DNA of 64,000 bases from Eurosta solidaginis (Eukaryota > Arthropoda > Insecta > Diptera > Tephritidae): assembly GCF_040869045.1 (NCBI RefSeq), contig NC_090319.1, positions 15,332,314 to 15,396,313 on the forward strand, in the 5' to 3' direction. How positions within the stretch are numbered: the first letter of the stretch is position 1; every line of letters starts with the position of its first letter. A program made the position numbers and the translations under genes. Below, piece by piece: positions 11,485-22,634 of this stretch. The notes beneath the pieces were generated by a model. The model did no database searches. It was not told the DNA's origin and worked only from the letters and a program-made list of their open reading frames with translations.

Positions 11485-12540
11485 TTATTTAGCATCTTTT
11501 TATTTTCAATTTTTTAGTACTGCCTACAAAAGCAATTGCAACTCTGATTAGTAATTTAAGTAATTTCTAAGTGAAAATTCTTATCTTTATTTATTTGTTC
11601 AAAATAGCAAGATTTAAAAGAATTAGTGGAATTTTCGCTGGCAACACTGGCGAAAAGAACAGAATTCCACCTCGCATCATAGCAATAGAATTCCACCTCG
11701 TTTGTCAGCTACTTAATTTTCACAGCTGAGAATCGTGGTGAAATTCGCATACGCCTGAAAGTCTAAAACTGTTTTCACACAGACGGCTTATGGAATAATA
11801 AATGCAGTTTTCTACATTAAGACGCTTATTGAGCTCAATCTTCCCTACAAAATTCGAGTCTATAATTATTTCATTAGTAGGCTATCGAATGCCTAATGAA
11901 GTCAAAATCACAATGCAACTCTGTTGGGAGCGTTCAGTTTCTTAGTTTTTGGTGTGTTCAGTGCTTAAAAATGTCATTTGTCTAAGTAAATTGCATTGTC
12001 TGCATGACGGAACGATACAAGTTGGCCGCATCGAACGGCTGATTATAACCTTTTTTAATTTGATATTATACATCAACTTCCGGCGCAGTACTATTTTGAC
12101 ATTTGTCCATCGAATTTACAAAAACAATGTACATGGAATTCTTATCTATGTATGTAGGTATGTCACCATGCTGCCACCTCGTATCGTTCCGCCATGATTG
12201 TCTGTCATATAGCATTGTCATTTTATTCGCTTGACATTTCATCCTTCATAATAATCGAGCAGTTACTTTTGTGTGAAAGCAAACAACTTACGATTTCATT
12301 AGAAAGTGTAATGCGATCATTAAGTTTCTGTGGGAAAACAGTATAAAATAATCGTGGTGAAAGTCGCGTACGCCTAAAAGTATGCAAAGACGTGCATTGA
12401 GTTGGGCCTTCAACGAGGTGGAATACTACAACGCCTGCAACACTCCGGAGGCTAGCCATGAAGGTATGGCCTAATCTTCTGAATAGTTCGACTTGTGCGT
12501 TACGTAGCTCCAATTTTTTGATCAAACATTGCACTGTCAT
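11485..12540. other. Likely insertion between palindrome and array
   Basis: In the second composite (52665-53841) palindrome and array are nearly adjacent; here they are about 1 kb apart, so this stretch may be a later insertion. It holds two copies of AATCGTGGTGAAA (11731 and about 12347), and ACGGAACGATAC at about 12006 with its inverse GTATCGTTCCGCC at 12180. No gene recognised. Confidence 0.4.
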
Positions 12541-12544
12541 CGAG

Positions 12545-13440
12545 TTTTAAACTATATTTCAGGTTTCTGGCCTCTAGATATCCAGGAAGTTGGTTTAAAA
12601 TCGATCGCCAGATTCCAAATTTAAAACTAGTTTTCTCAATGTCTCGATCCATACGCCACCTAGCGGAATTTTTTTATAAAATATTGCACTGTCACCGGGT
12701 TTTGACCCACGGCCCAAGTTTCATGTATCTAGCTCACCGGCAAGTTACTCAAAAATCGATCGAAATATTCCCCTCGTTTTTCAGGGATTTGTAGTTATCT
12801 CAATTAGCATTCCACCTACCGGTACTTTGTTTTCTATGAATTATATTGCCGCCGGGTCTCGAACTATGTGCCAAGTTACAAGTCCCTAGGTAAATGAGAA
12901 GTTAGTTAAAAATGGATTGAAAGATTCCCAAATTAAAATTAATTTTCCTAATATCTCGATCCGTGCGCCACCTAGCGGAATTTATTTGATAAAATATTGC
13001 ATTGTCATCGGGTTCTGACTTACGGTTCAACTTCATATCTCCAGCTCACCGGGAAGTTACTCAAAAATAGATTGCAAAATTCCCTGCGTTTTTTCAGGCA
13101 TTTTCAGGGATTTTCATTAATCTCGATTCGTCTGCCACCTGGCGGCATCTTGTTTTCCACGAATTGTAGTGCCATCAACTCTCAAGCTATGTGCAAAGTT
13201 TCAAGTCTCTGAATCACCGAGAAGTAAGTTAAAATTCGATCGCAAAATTTCCATTTTAAAACTAATTTTCTGTATTTCTCGACCCGTGCGCCACCTAGCG
13301 GATTTTGTTTTCACCTGTGTTGTAATGTCTCTCAGATCTGAACTATGTTGTAAGTACCAGTTGTCTAGCTCAACGGGAAGTTACCGAAAAAGACTTTTCC
13401 GTGGGTCAAAAATTCGTATGTAAATTAGGGGACAAACATG
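12545..13440 (+). repeat. About 160-bp tandem array with CGCCACCTAGCGG motif, copy 1
   Basis: Five to six units of about 155-165 bp, each with a GCGCCACCTAGCGG-like block, a CTCACCGGGAAGTTA block and an AATCGATCGCAAAATTCCC block. Alternate units resemble each other more than their neighbours, suggesting a two-unit period of about 320 bp. The outer end carries GTGGGTCAAAAATTCGTATG, shared in inverted form with the array at 52665. Short open frames across it are by-products. Confidence 0.75.
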
Positions 13441-13444
13441 AAAG

Positions 13445-14598
13445 CGACTTAATATAAAGGTAAAAATAAAAATAAAAAGTAACTGTTATTTACCAAGCGA
13501 AATAAAAACTTCAAAAAATTATTTCCGCGAGAAATAAAAAACTTAAAAAATAATTAGTATTTTCCAAAAGATATAAAAATCTTAAAATTGTAGATAATCC
13601 GAGTGAAGTAGGAAAATTGTAAAATAATTCCACGAATGTAATAAGCGATGTTCGCAAGTTGTGGAGAAACTGAGTGAAAACTAAGGAAAAAATTTATAAA
13701 AAAGTTTGCTAGGCTCAATTTATAAACAAAAACAACAAATTTTATTCATTCCATGGACAATTTTCACAATTCAAGAAACGTTTTTCGTTTGAAAAAAAAC
13801 CTTGTTTTTTTTAGTGTATTGGTATTTTAATGTTTCTTGTAAATCTACAATATGAACATGTGTCATACACAATAAAAACAATCAACCACTATAACAACAA
13901 GATAAAAAGCAACAAAATTTATTATCAAAAGGTATTAAGTTGACAGTGAAGCTAAATGTTTTTTATATATATTTTTTTTTTTTTTTGCTTCTACCGGTAT
14001 ACACAATAATTATAACAGTAATTTTTTTTAACTAATACTTAAGGCTGTTGTTTTATTGTTTTTTTTGTCATGTTTTAGAAAGTAGCAAAAATAAAAAAAG
14101 AAGTCGTCTAAGAATATAATGTTAACGGACCAGGCACGTTCTATAGGTGTATAACAGCTGTCGAGTGAGTCGCGTGTTTAAGATTTATGACAAAAACAGA
14201 ATAATTTTTTGTTTGTAAATAGATATACAAACATACATACATATGAACCACAAAGCATACTTTTCAAAGTTTTATATTTTTTGGAGTGTTTTTTTTTTGA
14301 AACACACAACTACAAAAGTTTCTCTTCGTGTGCGAAATATTAGCCATATGCCAACGCGTAAAGCTTCAAAACTAAAACGTAAATGGAAAACTTGGGTGGC
14401 GAATAAAAGAAAAACAAATTGAGGAGATAATTTCACATCAAAACCGATTTTAAAAAAACCTTACCAATTCTCATATACCGCACACACATTCATATCAATA
14501 CACACGCATACAATGGCATAGGTTACTTTTTTCACATTGAGGTGAATGTGTAGAATTTGGTAAATCCCCACATGAACTATGTTAATCTTTCTAGTTTT
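13445..14598. other. A-rich block then unassigned AT-rich DNA
   Basis: 13445-13810 resumes the A-rich theme of 10350-11115. The rest is AT-rich with T runs and no recognisable gene. Confidence 0.4.
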
Positions 14599-14599
14599 T

Positions 14600-14889
14600 A
14601 TACTCAGCGTGCTTTTGCACACAGAGTACTTTAATTTTGGTAACATAACAGGTGGTTGTACAAGTACAAAGGAATCGAGATTGATATAGACTTCTTTATC
14701 GAAAAAAAAAATAGATTTAGCCATGTACGTGCGTCCGTCGTTAACACGATAACTTAAGCAAATATGGAGATACCAATTACGGTATATGAGCTTATCTAGA
14801 CCCAGTATAAATTGGTATTGAAAATGTATGAAATCGGATGATAGCCACAGCCACTTTTTATATATGTAATATTTCGGAAAACCCAAAGA
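14600..14889 (+). mobile_element. Helentron-like family A, 5' fragment
   Basis: Begins after a T run with ATACTCAG and keeps the family's order of landmarks (GGTGGTTGTACAAG, GGAATCGAGATTGATATAG, GTTAACACGATAACTT, then the CCACTTTTT block), all diverged. It ends before the tandem core. Confidence 0.7.
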
Positions 14890-15079
14890 ACCTGATTATT
14901 TAGTAAATATTACACCTACAATGTTGAAATTTGACGTGTGGACTGATATTAAGAATCCGGATAAAACTTTGCAAACATTTTTGAAAATGGGAGTGACACC
15001 TCCCACTTGTGATAAAATCAATTTTACAAATATTATTAACCCTTTGTAACATACTGTAGATCACAGGCAATAACGTATT

Positions 15080-15882
15080 TTTCATCTCATCTATTTCTAT
15101 CTTCGTCTCACTTTATATCTTTCTCTCAGTCTCCTTCTCCTTCCCTCTTTTCTCTTCTTACAAGTTCTTCTCATTCACCTTCATCCCTTATTGCCAGTCC
15201 CAGAGGGTGGTATGTATTTTGTTCCAGTCCAATTCCGAGTCCCAGTCTCACTCCGAGTTTCAGTCCCAGTCCTAGTCCTAATCCCAGTCCCAGTCCGTCT
15301 CTGGTCTGCTTCCTGGAAAAAAGGATCGTAAATACTAATATAGGCAAATTTATATACCAAAATATCAGGCAAATCGAATAGGACGTATGTAAACAGGTAT
15401 GTGGGTATAATTATTTATTCATGTCTTTATTTCGGCTTCCCTTATTTATCAGTTTTGCCAGGTTGATGCGACTAAAATATCACAATGAAAATCACTTTAA
15501 AGCTCTCAACAACAACTTTCATTTAATATCCACATTACACACACATTCTAGGGGTACCCGGGTCCACGTTTTGGCCTAAATCTCGAGACCCTAGTCACCC
15601 AGCGGTATAAAAATAACCCTGTACTAAGGCACATCAACAGCTTCAATTTGATACCCATAATGTAAAACCGCGTGCTAGTGCTACACTGATCCACGTTTTG
15701 AACTATATCTCGGGACCTTAATCAGGAATAGGTATGAAAATTATCCTGTTCTAAATCACTCATCAAAAGCTTTCATTTGTTATCCATATTGTATACACAC
15801 ATTCTACGGTTACTCGGGTCCACGTTTTCGACTATATCTCGAAACTCTAGTCACCTAGGGGTATGAAGAATACCCCGTATCA
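15080..15882 (-). mobile_element. Helitron, second copy, both ends missing
   Basis: The reverse complement matches the interior of the 7771-8678 Helitron in the same order: purine-rich tract, the GGCAATAAG and ACCACCCTCTGGGACTGG junction, the GGACTG microsatellite, GGACGTATGTAAA, then the tandem units. Neither the TC start nor the CTAG end with its hairpin is found. It has about 2.6 tandem units (15540-15880) against about 1.5 in the first copy. It abuts the piggyBac relic. Confidence 0.75.
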
Positions 15883-15893
15883 AAGTACTCCAA

Positions 15894-16515
15894 TCACGAA
15901 GATGCGTTAGATGTCGCCCCATTTCGGCCAGAGATCACAAATACTTCAGCTACTCCATCAAAGCGACAAAAGCCTGAAAAGCTACCGTTAATGTGGAAGA
16001 AAATAAGTTTAGAGCTGAGTTCAGAGCAGCTGTGGTATTCTGGAAACGATTCATTGTGATCTGAAATCATGGGGCTTGAGACTCCCATTCAGTTCTTTTT
16101 TTAATTATTTAGACCATAAACTTATAAAAAAAATTTCGGATGAGACAAACCTCTATTTGGTACAGAAAGATCTAAACAATAATTTTAGAGCATCTGAGAT
16201 AGAAATCCGATAGTTTATTGGTGTCGTATATCTTATATCACTTGTCCAGCTAACCAGGATAACCAACAATCGGAGTTCCAATCTAGGAACAACTCTAATT
16301 CCTTAGATTATGTCTTTTGACAAATTTGAAAAAATACGACAACATAGTCATTTCAATGATTTTAAATTTCAAGGAGCCAGCCTGACGCTGACAGAATCTT
16401 TAAAATACGTCCTAATCTCTAATAACTTTTCTGATAATTTTCTTTCCACTGTTGCCCATTGTTGCCAGTCAGCTACACTCCTTTTTGTAATAATATCCAT
16501 ACAAAATAAGTAGTT
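15894..16515 (+). pseudogene. piggyBac-type transposase relic, N-terminal half
   Basis: Split over shifted plus-strand frames are landmarks of piggyBac transposases (DDE_Tnp_1_7): PIQFFF, then KISDETNLYLVQKDLNNNF, then EIEIRXFIGVVYLISLVQL, SSNLGTTLI, IMSFDKFEKIRQHSHFND, and a tail like SNNFSDNFLSTV. In the family these correspond to the stretch leading into the catalytic core (TNLYAVQ, EI-FIGI, MS-RFE-I-LHFND). The catalytic aspartates further on are not present. Stops and frame changes make it inactive. No TTAA ends were assigned. Confidence 0.7.
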
Positions 16516-16576
16516 TCGAAATTAGGAAACAATACACCTACTTTTTGTTAGCGAGCCTATCCGATTTCATTAAAAA

Positions 16577-18603
16577 CAAGTAAGGAAGTTTAAGTTCGAG
16601 TGTAACCGAACATTACATACTCAGTTGAGAGCTATGGTGACAACATAAGGGAAAATAACCATGTAGGAAAATGAAACGAGAGAAACCCTGGAATGTGTAT
16701 CAAATGAAAGGCATTAAAGAGTATTTTATGAGGGAGTGGGCCATAGTTCTATAGGTGGACGCCATTTAGGGATATAGCCATAAAGGTGGGTCAGGGTTGA
16801 CTCTAGAATGCGTTTCTACGATATGGGTATCAAATGAAAGGTGTTAATGAGTATTTTAAAATGGAGTAATCCTTAGTTCCATAGGTGGAGGCCGTTTCGA
16901 GATATCGCCACAAAGGTGGACCAGGGGTGACCCTAGAATTTGTTTGTACAATATGGGCATCAAACGAATGGTGTTAATGAGTATTTTAAAAGGGAGTGGG
17001 CCTTAGTTCTATAGGTGGATGCCGTTTCGAAATATCGTCATAAAGGTGGACCAGGGGTGATTCTAGAATTCGTTCGTGCAATATGGGTATCAAACGAAAG
17101 GAGTTAAGGAGTATTTTAAAAGGGAGTGGCCCTTAGTTCTATAGGTGGACGCCTTTTCGAGGTATCGCAATAAAGGTGGACCAGGGGTGACTCTAGACTT
17201 TGTTTGTACGATATGGGTATCAAATTAAAGGTATTAATGAGAGTTTTAAAAGGGAGTGGTGTGAAGGCGTTTTCCAGATATCGACCAAAATGTGGGCCAG
17301 GGTGACCCAGAACATCATCTGTTGGATACCGCTAATTTATTTATATATGTAATACCTGCCAAGATTTTAAGGGTTTTTTATTTCGCTCTGCAGAACTTTT
17401 TCATTTTCTTCTACTTAATATGGTTGGTGTCACAACCATTTTACAAAGCTTTTTCTAAAGTTATATTTCGCGTCAATAAAACAATCCAATTACCTTACCA
17501 TATTTCACCCCTTTTTCGTATTTGGTATAGAATTATGGCATTTTTTTCATTTTTCGTAATTTTCGATATGGAAAAAGTGGGCGTGGTCATAGTCGGATTT
17601 CGTTCATTTTTCATACCAAGATAAAGTGAGTTCAGATAAGTACGTGAACTGAGTTCAGTAAAGATATATCAATTTTTGCTCAAGTTATCGTGTTAAAGGC
17701 CATTCGGAAGGACAGACGGAAGACTGTGAATAAAAACTGGGCGTGGCATCAACCGATTTCGCCCATTTTCACAGAAAACAGTTAACGTCATAAAATCTAT
17801 GCCCCTACCAAATTTCAAAAGGATTGCTTAATTTTTGTTCGACTTATGGCGTTAAAAGTATCCTAGACAAATTAAATGAAAAAGGGCGGAGCCACGCCCA
17901 TTTTGAAATTTTCTGTTATTTTTGTATTTTGTTGAACCATATCATTATTGGAGTTGAATGTTGACATAATTTACTTATATACTGTAAAAATATTAAATTT
18001 TTTGTTAAAATTTTACTTTAAAAAAATTTTTTTTTTAAAGTGGGCGTGGTCCTTCTCCGATTTTGCTAATTTTTATTAAGCGTACATATAGTAATAGGAG
18101 TAACGTTTCTGCCAAATTTCATCATGATATCTTCTACGATTGCCAAATTACAGCTTGGAAAAATTTTAAATTACCTTCTTTTAAAAGTGGGCGGTGCCAC
18201 GCCCATTGTCCAAGGTTTTACTAGTTTTCTATTCTGCGCCATAAGTTTAACTCACCTACCAAGTTTCGTCGCTTTAGCTGATGAATTATCGCACTTTTTC
18301 TGTTTTTTGAAATTTTCGATATCGAAAAAGTGGGCGTGGTTATAGTCCGATATCGTTCATTTTAAATAGCGATCTGAGATGAGTGCTCAGGAACCTACAT
18401 ACCAAATTTCATCAGGATACCTCCAAATTTACTCAAGTTATCGTGTTAACGGACGGACGGACATGGCTCAATCAAATTTTTTTTCGATCCTGATTATTTT
18501 GATATATGGAAGTCTATATCTATCTCGATTCCTTTATATATGTACAACCAACCGTTATCCAATCAAACTTATTATACTCTGTGAGCTCTGCTCAACTGAG
18601 TAT
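16577..18603 (-). mobile_element. Helentron-like family A element, copy A
   Basis: Minus-strand reading: ATACTCAGTTGAG at the 5' end (18591-18603 in inverted form), GGACGG microsatellite, a roughly 1.3-kb body dotted with CCACGCCCAC motifs, five tandem units of about 131 bp (16690-17290), the inverted 13-mer again (16617-16629), an imperfect hairpin (GTTCG/CGAAC), and the end CTTACTTG at 16577 followed by T-rich DNA. The perfect 13-bp subterminal inverted repeat and end motif are shared with copies B and C. No coding capacity. Class assignment to Helentron-associated elements is inferred from architecture. Confidence 0.75.
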
Positions 18604-19069
18604 AAAAAAAATTATTTGGAGGTGATGAGTTATAGACATCATAAATAAAAAACCGTTAAACCTATGATAACCAAATTGGAAGAAGCACCGCCTCTTTCAT
18701 GACGAAGAAATTATCTATGTTCCGTAAGACATAACTAGGATCGCATTAAGATTGGGTACATTGCTCTTAAGGCAGAACATATTTTTAGTAAAAATGAACT
18801 GTATTCGTTAAAGACTACGCCTACTTCAATATAAAAGAAGTTTAAAAGGGTCGTAGATTAGAAGAATATGCTATATCTTAGCGAAAAATAGTTTGGTATC
18901 AATGATATTTCACTTACCAAGTTTTATTGTAAGAGGAAATTTGGGGATATTTTTTTTAATGGGCGGTCCCACGTGTTACGTAGAAAAGTAATTTATCTGA
19001 AATGTACTGAGCAGTTGAACGCTGAGTATATAATATTCGGTTAAACCCGAACTTAGACACCCTTGCTTG
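18604..19069 (+). mobile_element. Helentron-like 3' remnant
   Basis: Ends with GCTGAGTATATAATATTCGG, a short loop, CCCGAAC and CCCTTGCTTG before TTT: a diverged version of the family A 3' end, in the orientation opposite to copy A. The rest is too diverged to align by eye. Copy A may have inserted beside or into it. Confidence 0.55.
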
Positions 19070-19420
19070 TTTAATATTCTTTTTGTGTATTTATTTTCAT
19101 GCTATACCGTTTTTTGGGTTTTATATTACCCTGCTGTTAATGAAATTAGCGCTATGAAGTCTGTATTTTCAAGTGCTAAAAACCACAAAGCAACATTTTA
19201 CAACTCAAAAAGGCGCACGATGTAAGGTGGAGATTTATTGTTTAGTGGCTTTATTATTACCCTATTTCCCATTGTTTTTATACTCAGTTGAGCAGAGCTC
19301 ACAGAGTATATTAAGTTTGATTGGATAACGGTTGGTTGTACATATATAAAGGAATCGAGATAGATATAGACTTCCATATATCAAAATAATCAGGATCGAA
19401 AAAAAATTTGATTGAGCCAT

Positions 19421-19466
19421 GTCCGTCCGTCCGTCCGTCCGTCCGTCCGTCCGTCCGTCCGTCCGT
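19421..19466 (+). repeat. (GTCC)n microsatellite of family A
   Basis: About eleven GTCC units, against three to four at the homologous place in copy C (35983-36001) and about two in copy A. A length-variable microsatellite near the 5' end is a known trait of DINE-1-type elements. Confidence 0.85.
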
Positions 19467-20639
19467 TAACACGATAACTTGAGTAAATTTTGAGGTATCT
19501 TGATGAAATTTGGTATGTAGGTTCCTGAGCACTCATCTCAGATTGCTATTTAAAATGAACGATATCGGACTATAACCACGCCCACTTTTTCGATATAGAA
19601 AATTTCGAAAAACCGAAAAAGTGCGATAATTCATTACAAAAGACCGATAAAGCGACGAAACTTGGTAGATGAGTTGAATTTATGACGCAAAATAGAAAAT
19701 TAGTAAAATTTTGGACAATGGGCGTGGCACCGCCCACTTTTAAAAGAAAGTAATTTAAAATTTTTGCAAGCTGTAATTTGGCAGTCGTTGAAGATATCAT
19801 GATGAAATTTGGCAGGAACGTTACTCTTATTACTATATGTACGCTTAATAAAAATTAGCAAAATCGGAGAACAACCACGCCCACTTTAAAAAAAAAAATT
19901 TTTTAAAAGTAAAATTTTAACAAAAAATTTAATATCTTTACACTATATAAGTAAATTATGTCAAGATTCAACTCCAGTAATGATATGGTGCAACAAAATA
20001 CAAAAATAAAAGAAAATTTAAAAATGGGCGTGGCTCCGCCCTTTTTCATTTAATTTGTCTAGGATACTTTTAACGCCATAAGTCGAACAAAAATTAACCA
20101 ATCCTCTTGAAATTTGGTAGGGGCATAGATTTTATGGCGTTAACTGTTTTCTGTGAAAATGGGCGAAATCGGTGGATGTCACGCCCAGTTTTTATACACA
20201 GTCGTCCGTCTCTCCTTCCGCATGGCCGTTAACACGATAACTTGAGCAAAAATCGATATATCTTTAGTAAGCTCAGTTCACGTACTTATCTGAACTCACT
20301 TTATCTTGGTATGAAAAATGAACGAAATCCGACTATGACCACGCCCACTTTTTCCATATCGAAAATTACGAAAAATGAAAAAAATGCCATAATTCTATAC
20401 CAAATACGAAAAAGGGGTGAAATATGGTAAGGTAATTGGATTGTTTTATTGACGCGAAATATAACTTTAGAAAAAACTTTATAAAATCGTTGTGACACCT
20501 ACCATATTAAGTAGAAGAAAATGAAAAAGTTCTGCAGGGCGAAATAAAAAACCCTTAAAATCTTGGCAGGTATTACATATATAAATAAATTAGCGGTATC
20601 CAACAGATGATGTTCTGGGTCACCCTGGTCCACATTTTG

Positions 20640-22560
20640 GTCGATATCTGGAAAACGCCTTCACATATACAACTACCAACACTCCCTTTTAAAACTCTCA
20701 TTAATACCTTTAATTTGATACCCATATCGTACAAACTCATTCTAGAGTCACCCCTGGTCCACCTTTATGGCGATATTTCGAAAAGGCGAACACCTATAGA
20801 ACGAAGGCCCACCCCTTTTAAAAATACTCATTAACACCTTTCATTTGATACCCATATCGTACAAACAAAGTCTAGAGTCACCCTCCAGATAGGCCCACTC
20901 CCTCTTAAAATACTCATTAGTTCCTTTCGTTTGATACCCATATTGCACAAACGAATTCTAGGGTCACCCCTGGTCCACCTTTATGGCGATATCTCGAAAT
21001 AGCGTCCACCTATGGAACTAAGGATTACTCCCTTTTAAAATGCTCATTAACACCTTTCATTTGATACCCATATCGTACAAACGCATTCTAGAGTCACCCC
21101 TGGTCCATCTTTACGGCGATATCTCGAAAAGGCGAACACCTATAAAACGAAGGCCCACTCCCTTTTAAAAATACTCATTAACACCTTTCATTTGATACCC
21201 ATATCGTACAAACAAAGTCTAGAGTCACCCCTGGTCCACCTTTATTGCGATACCTCGAAAATGCGTCCACCTATAGAACTAAGGCCCACTCCCTCTTAAA
21301 ATACTCATTAACTCCTTTCGTCTGATACCCATATTGCACAAACGAATTCTAGAGTCACCCCTGGTCCACCTTTATGGCGATATCTCGAAAAGGCGTCCAC
21401 CTATAGAACTAAGGCCCACTCCCTCTTAAAATACTCATTAACTCCTTTCGTTTGATACCCATATTGCACAAACGAATTCTAGAGTCACCCCTGGTCCACC
21501 TTTATGGGGATATCTCGAAAAGGCGTCCACCCATAGAACTAAGGCCCACTCCCTCTTAAAATACTCATTTACTCCTTTCGTTTGATACCCATATTGCACA
21601 AACGCATTCTAGAGTCACACCTGGTCCATCTTTATGTCGATATCTCGAAAAGGCGTCCACCTATAGAACTAAGCCCCACGCCCTTTTAAAATAATCATTA
21701 ACACCTTTCATTTGATACCCATATCATACACAAAAATTCTAAAGTCACCCCTGGTCCACCTTTATGGCGATATCTCGAAAAGGCGAACACCTATAAAACG
21801 AAGGCCCACTCCCTTTTAAAAATACTCATTAACACCTTTCATTTGATACCCATATCGTACAAACAAAGTCTAGAGTCACCCGTGGTCCACCTTTATTTCG
21901 ATACCTCGAAAATGCGTCCACCTATAGAACTTAGGCCCACTCCCTCTTAAAATACTCATTAACTCCTTTCGTTTGATACCCATATTGCACAAACGAATTC
22001 TAGAGTCACCCCTGGCCCACCTTTATGGCGATATCTCGAAACGGCGTCCACCTATGGAACTAAGGCCCACTCCCTTTTAAAATACTCATTAACACCTTTC
22101 GTTTGATGCCCATATTGTGCAAACAAATTCTAGGGTCACCCCAGGTCCACCTTTATGGCGATATCTCGAAACGGCGTCCACCTATGGAACTAAGGATTAC
22201 TCCCTTTTAAAATGCTTATTAACACCTTTCATTTGATACCCATATCGTACAAACGCATTCTAGAGTCACCCCTGGTCCATCTTTACGGCGATATCTCGAA
22301 AAGGCGTCCATCTATAGAACTTAGGTCCACGCCCTTTTAAAATACTCATTAATACCTTTCATTTGATACCCATATCGTACAAACGCATTCTAGAGTCAAC
22401 CCTGATCCACCTTTATGGCTATATCCCTAAATGGCGTCCACCTATAGAACTATGGCCCACTCCCTCATAAAATATTCTTTAATGCCTTTCATTTGATACG
22501 CATGTCATACAAACACATTCCAGGGTTTCCCTCGGTTCATTTTTCTACATGGTTATTTTC
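20640..22560 (+). repeat. 15-unit tandem array of about 131 bp
   Basis: The marker TTTGATACCCATAT recurs about every 131 bp, fifteen times, with ATTCTAGAGTCACCCCTGG and GGCGATATCTCGAAA in each unit. The variant AACAAAGTCTAGAG falls near 20861, 21207 and 21863; the last two are about 656 bp apart, five units, so a block of units was duplicated. Copies A and C carry five and eight units. Confidence 0.85.
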
Positions 22561-22634
22561 CTTATGTTGTCACCATAGCTCTCAACTGAGTATGTAATGT
22601 TCGGTTACACCCGAACTTAACCTTCCTTACTTGC

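Larger units (their letters stand above)
19280..22633 (+). mobile_element. Helentron-like family A element, copy B (long array)
   Basis: Starts ATACTCAGTTGAG (19280-19292) after a T run. Its inverse CTCAACTGAGTAT is at 22581-22593. A perfect hairpin follows, GTTCGG-TTACAC-CCGAAC (22599-22616), and the element ends CTTACTTG at 22633. Interior: GTCC microsatellite (19421-19466), body with ACCACGCCCAC motifs, then fifteen tandem units (about 20640-22560). It is the longest copy because of its array. Oriented opposite to copy A with about 680 bp between them. Confidence 0.8.

Noticed and set aside
14461..15085. Minus-strand host gene across two open frames
   Set aside because: The first frame overlies a Helentron-like fragment and the second has no family resemblance or splice signals.
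16577..18603. Classical TIR DNA transposon reading of family A
   Set aside because: The 13-bp inverted repeat is terminal on one side only; on the other it lies 40 bp inside with a hairpin after it, and no target duplication is visible at any of three copies.
17292..18648. Repeated hydrophobic open frames (also 19311-19800, 20301-20498, 35871-36342)
   Set aside because: They recur only because family A bodies are near identical; frames differ between copies and carry no known domain.
20640..22560. CRISPR-like array
   Set aside because: Head-to-tail units of about 131 bp with no unique spacers, inside a eukaryotic transposable element.
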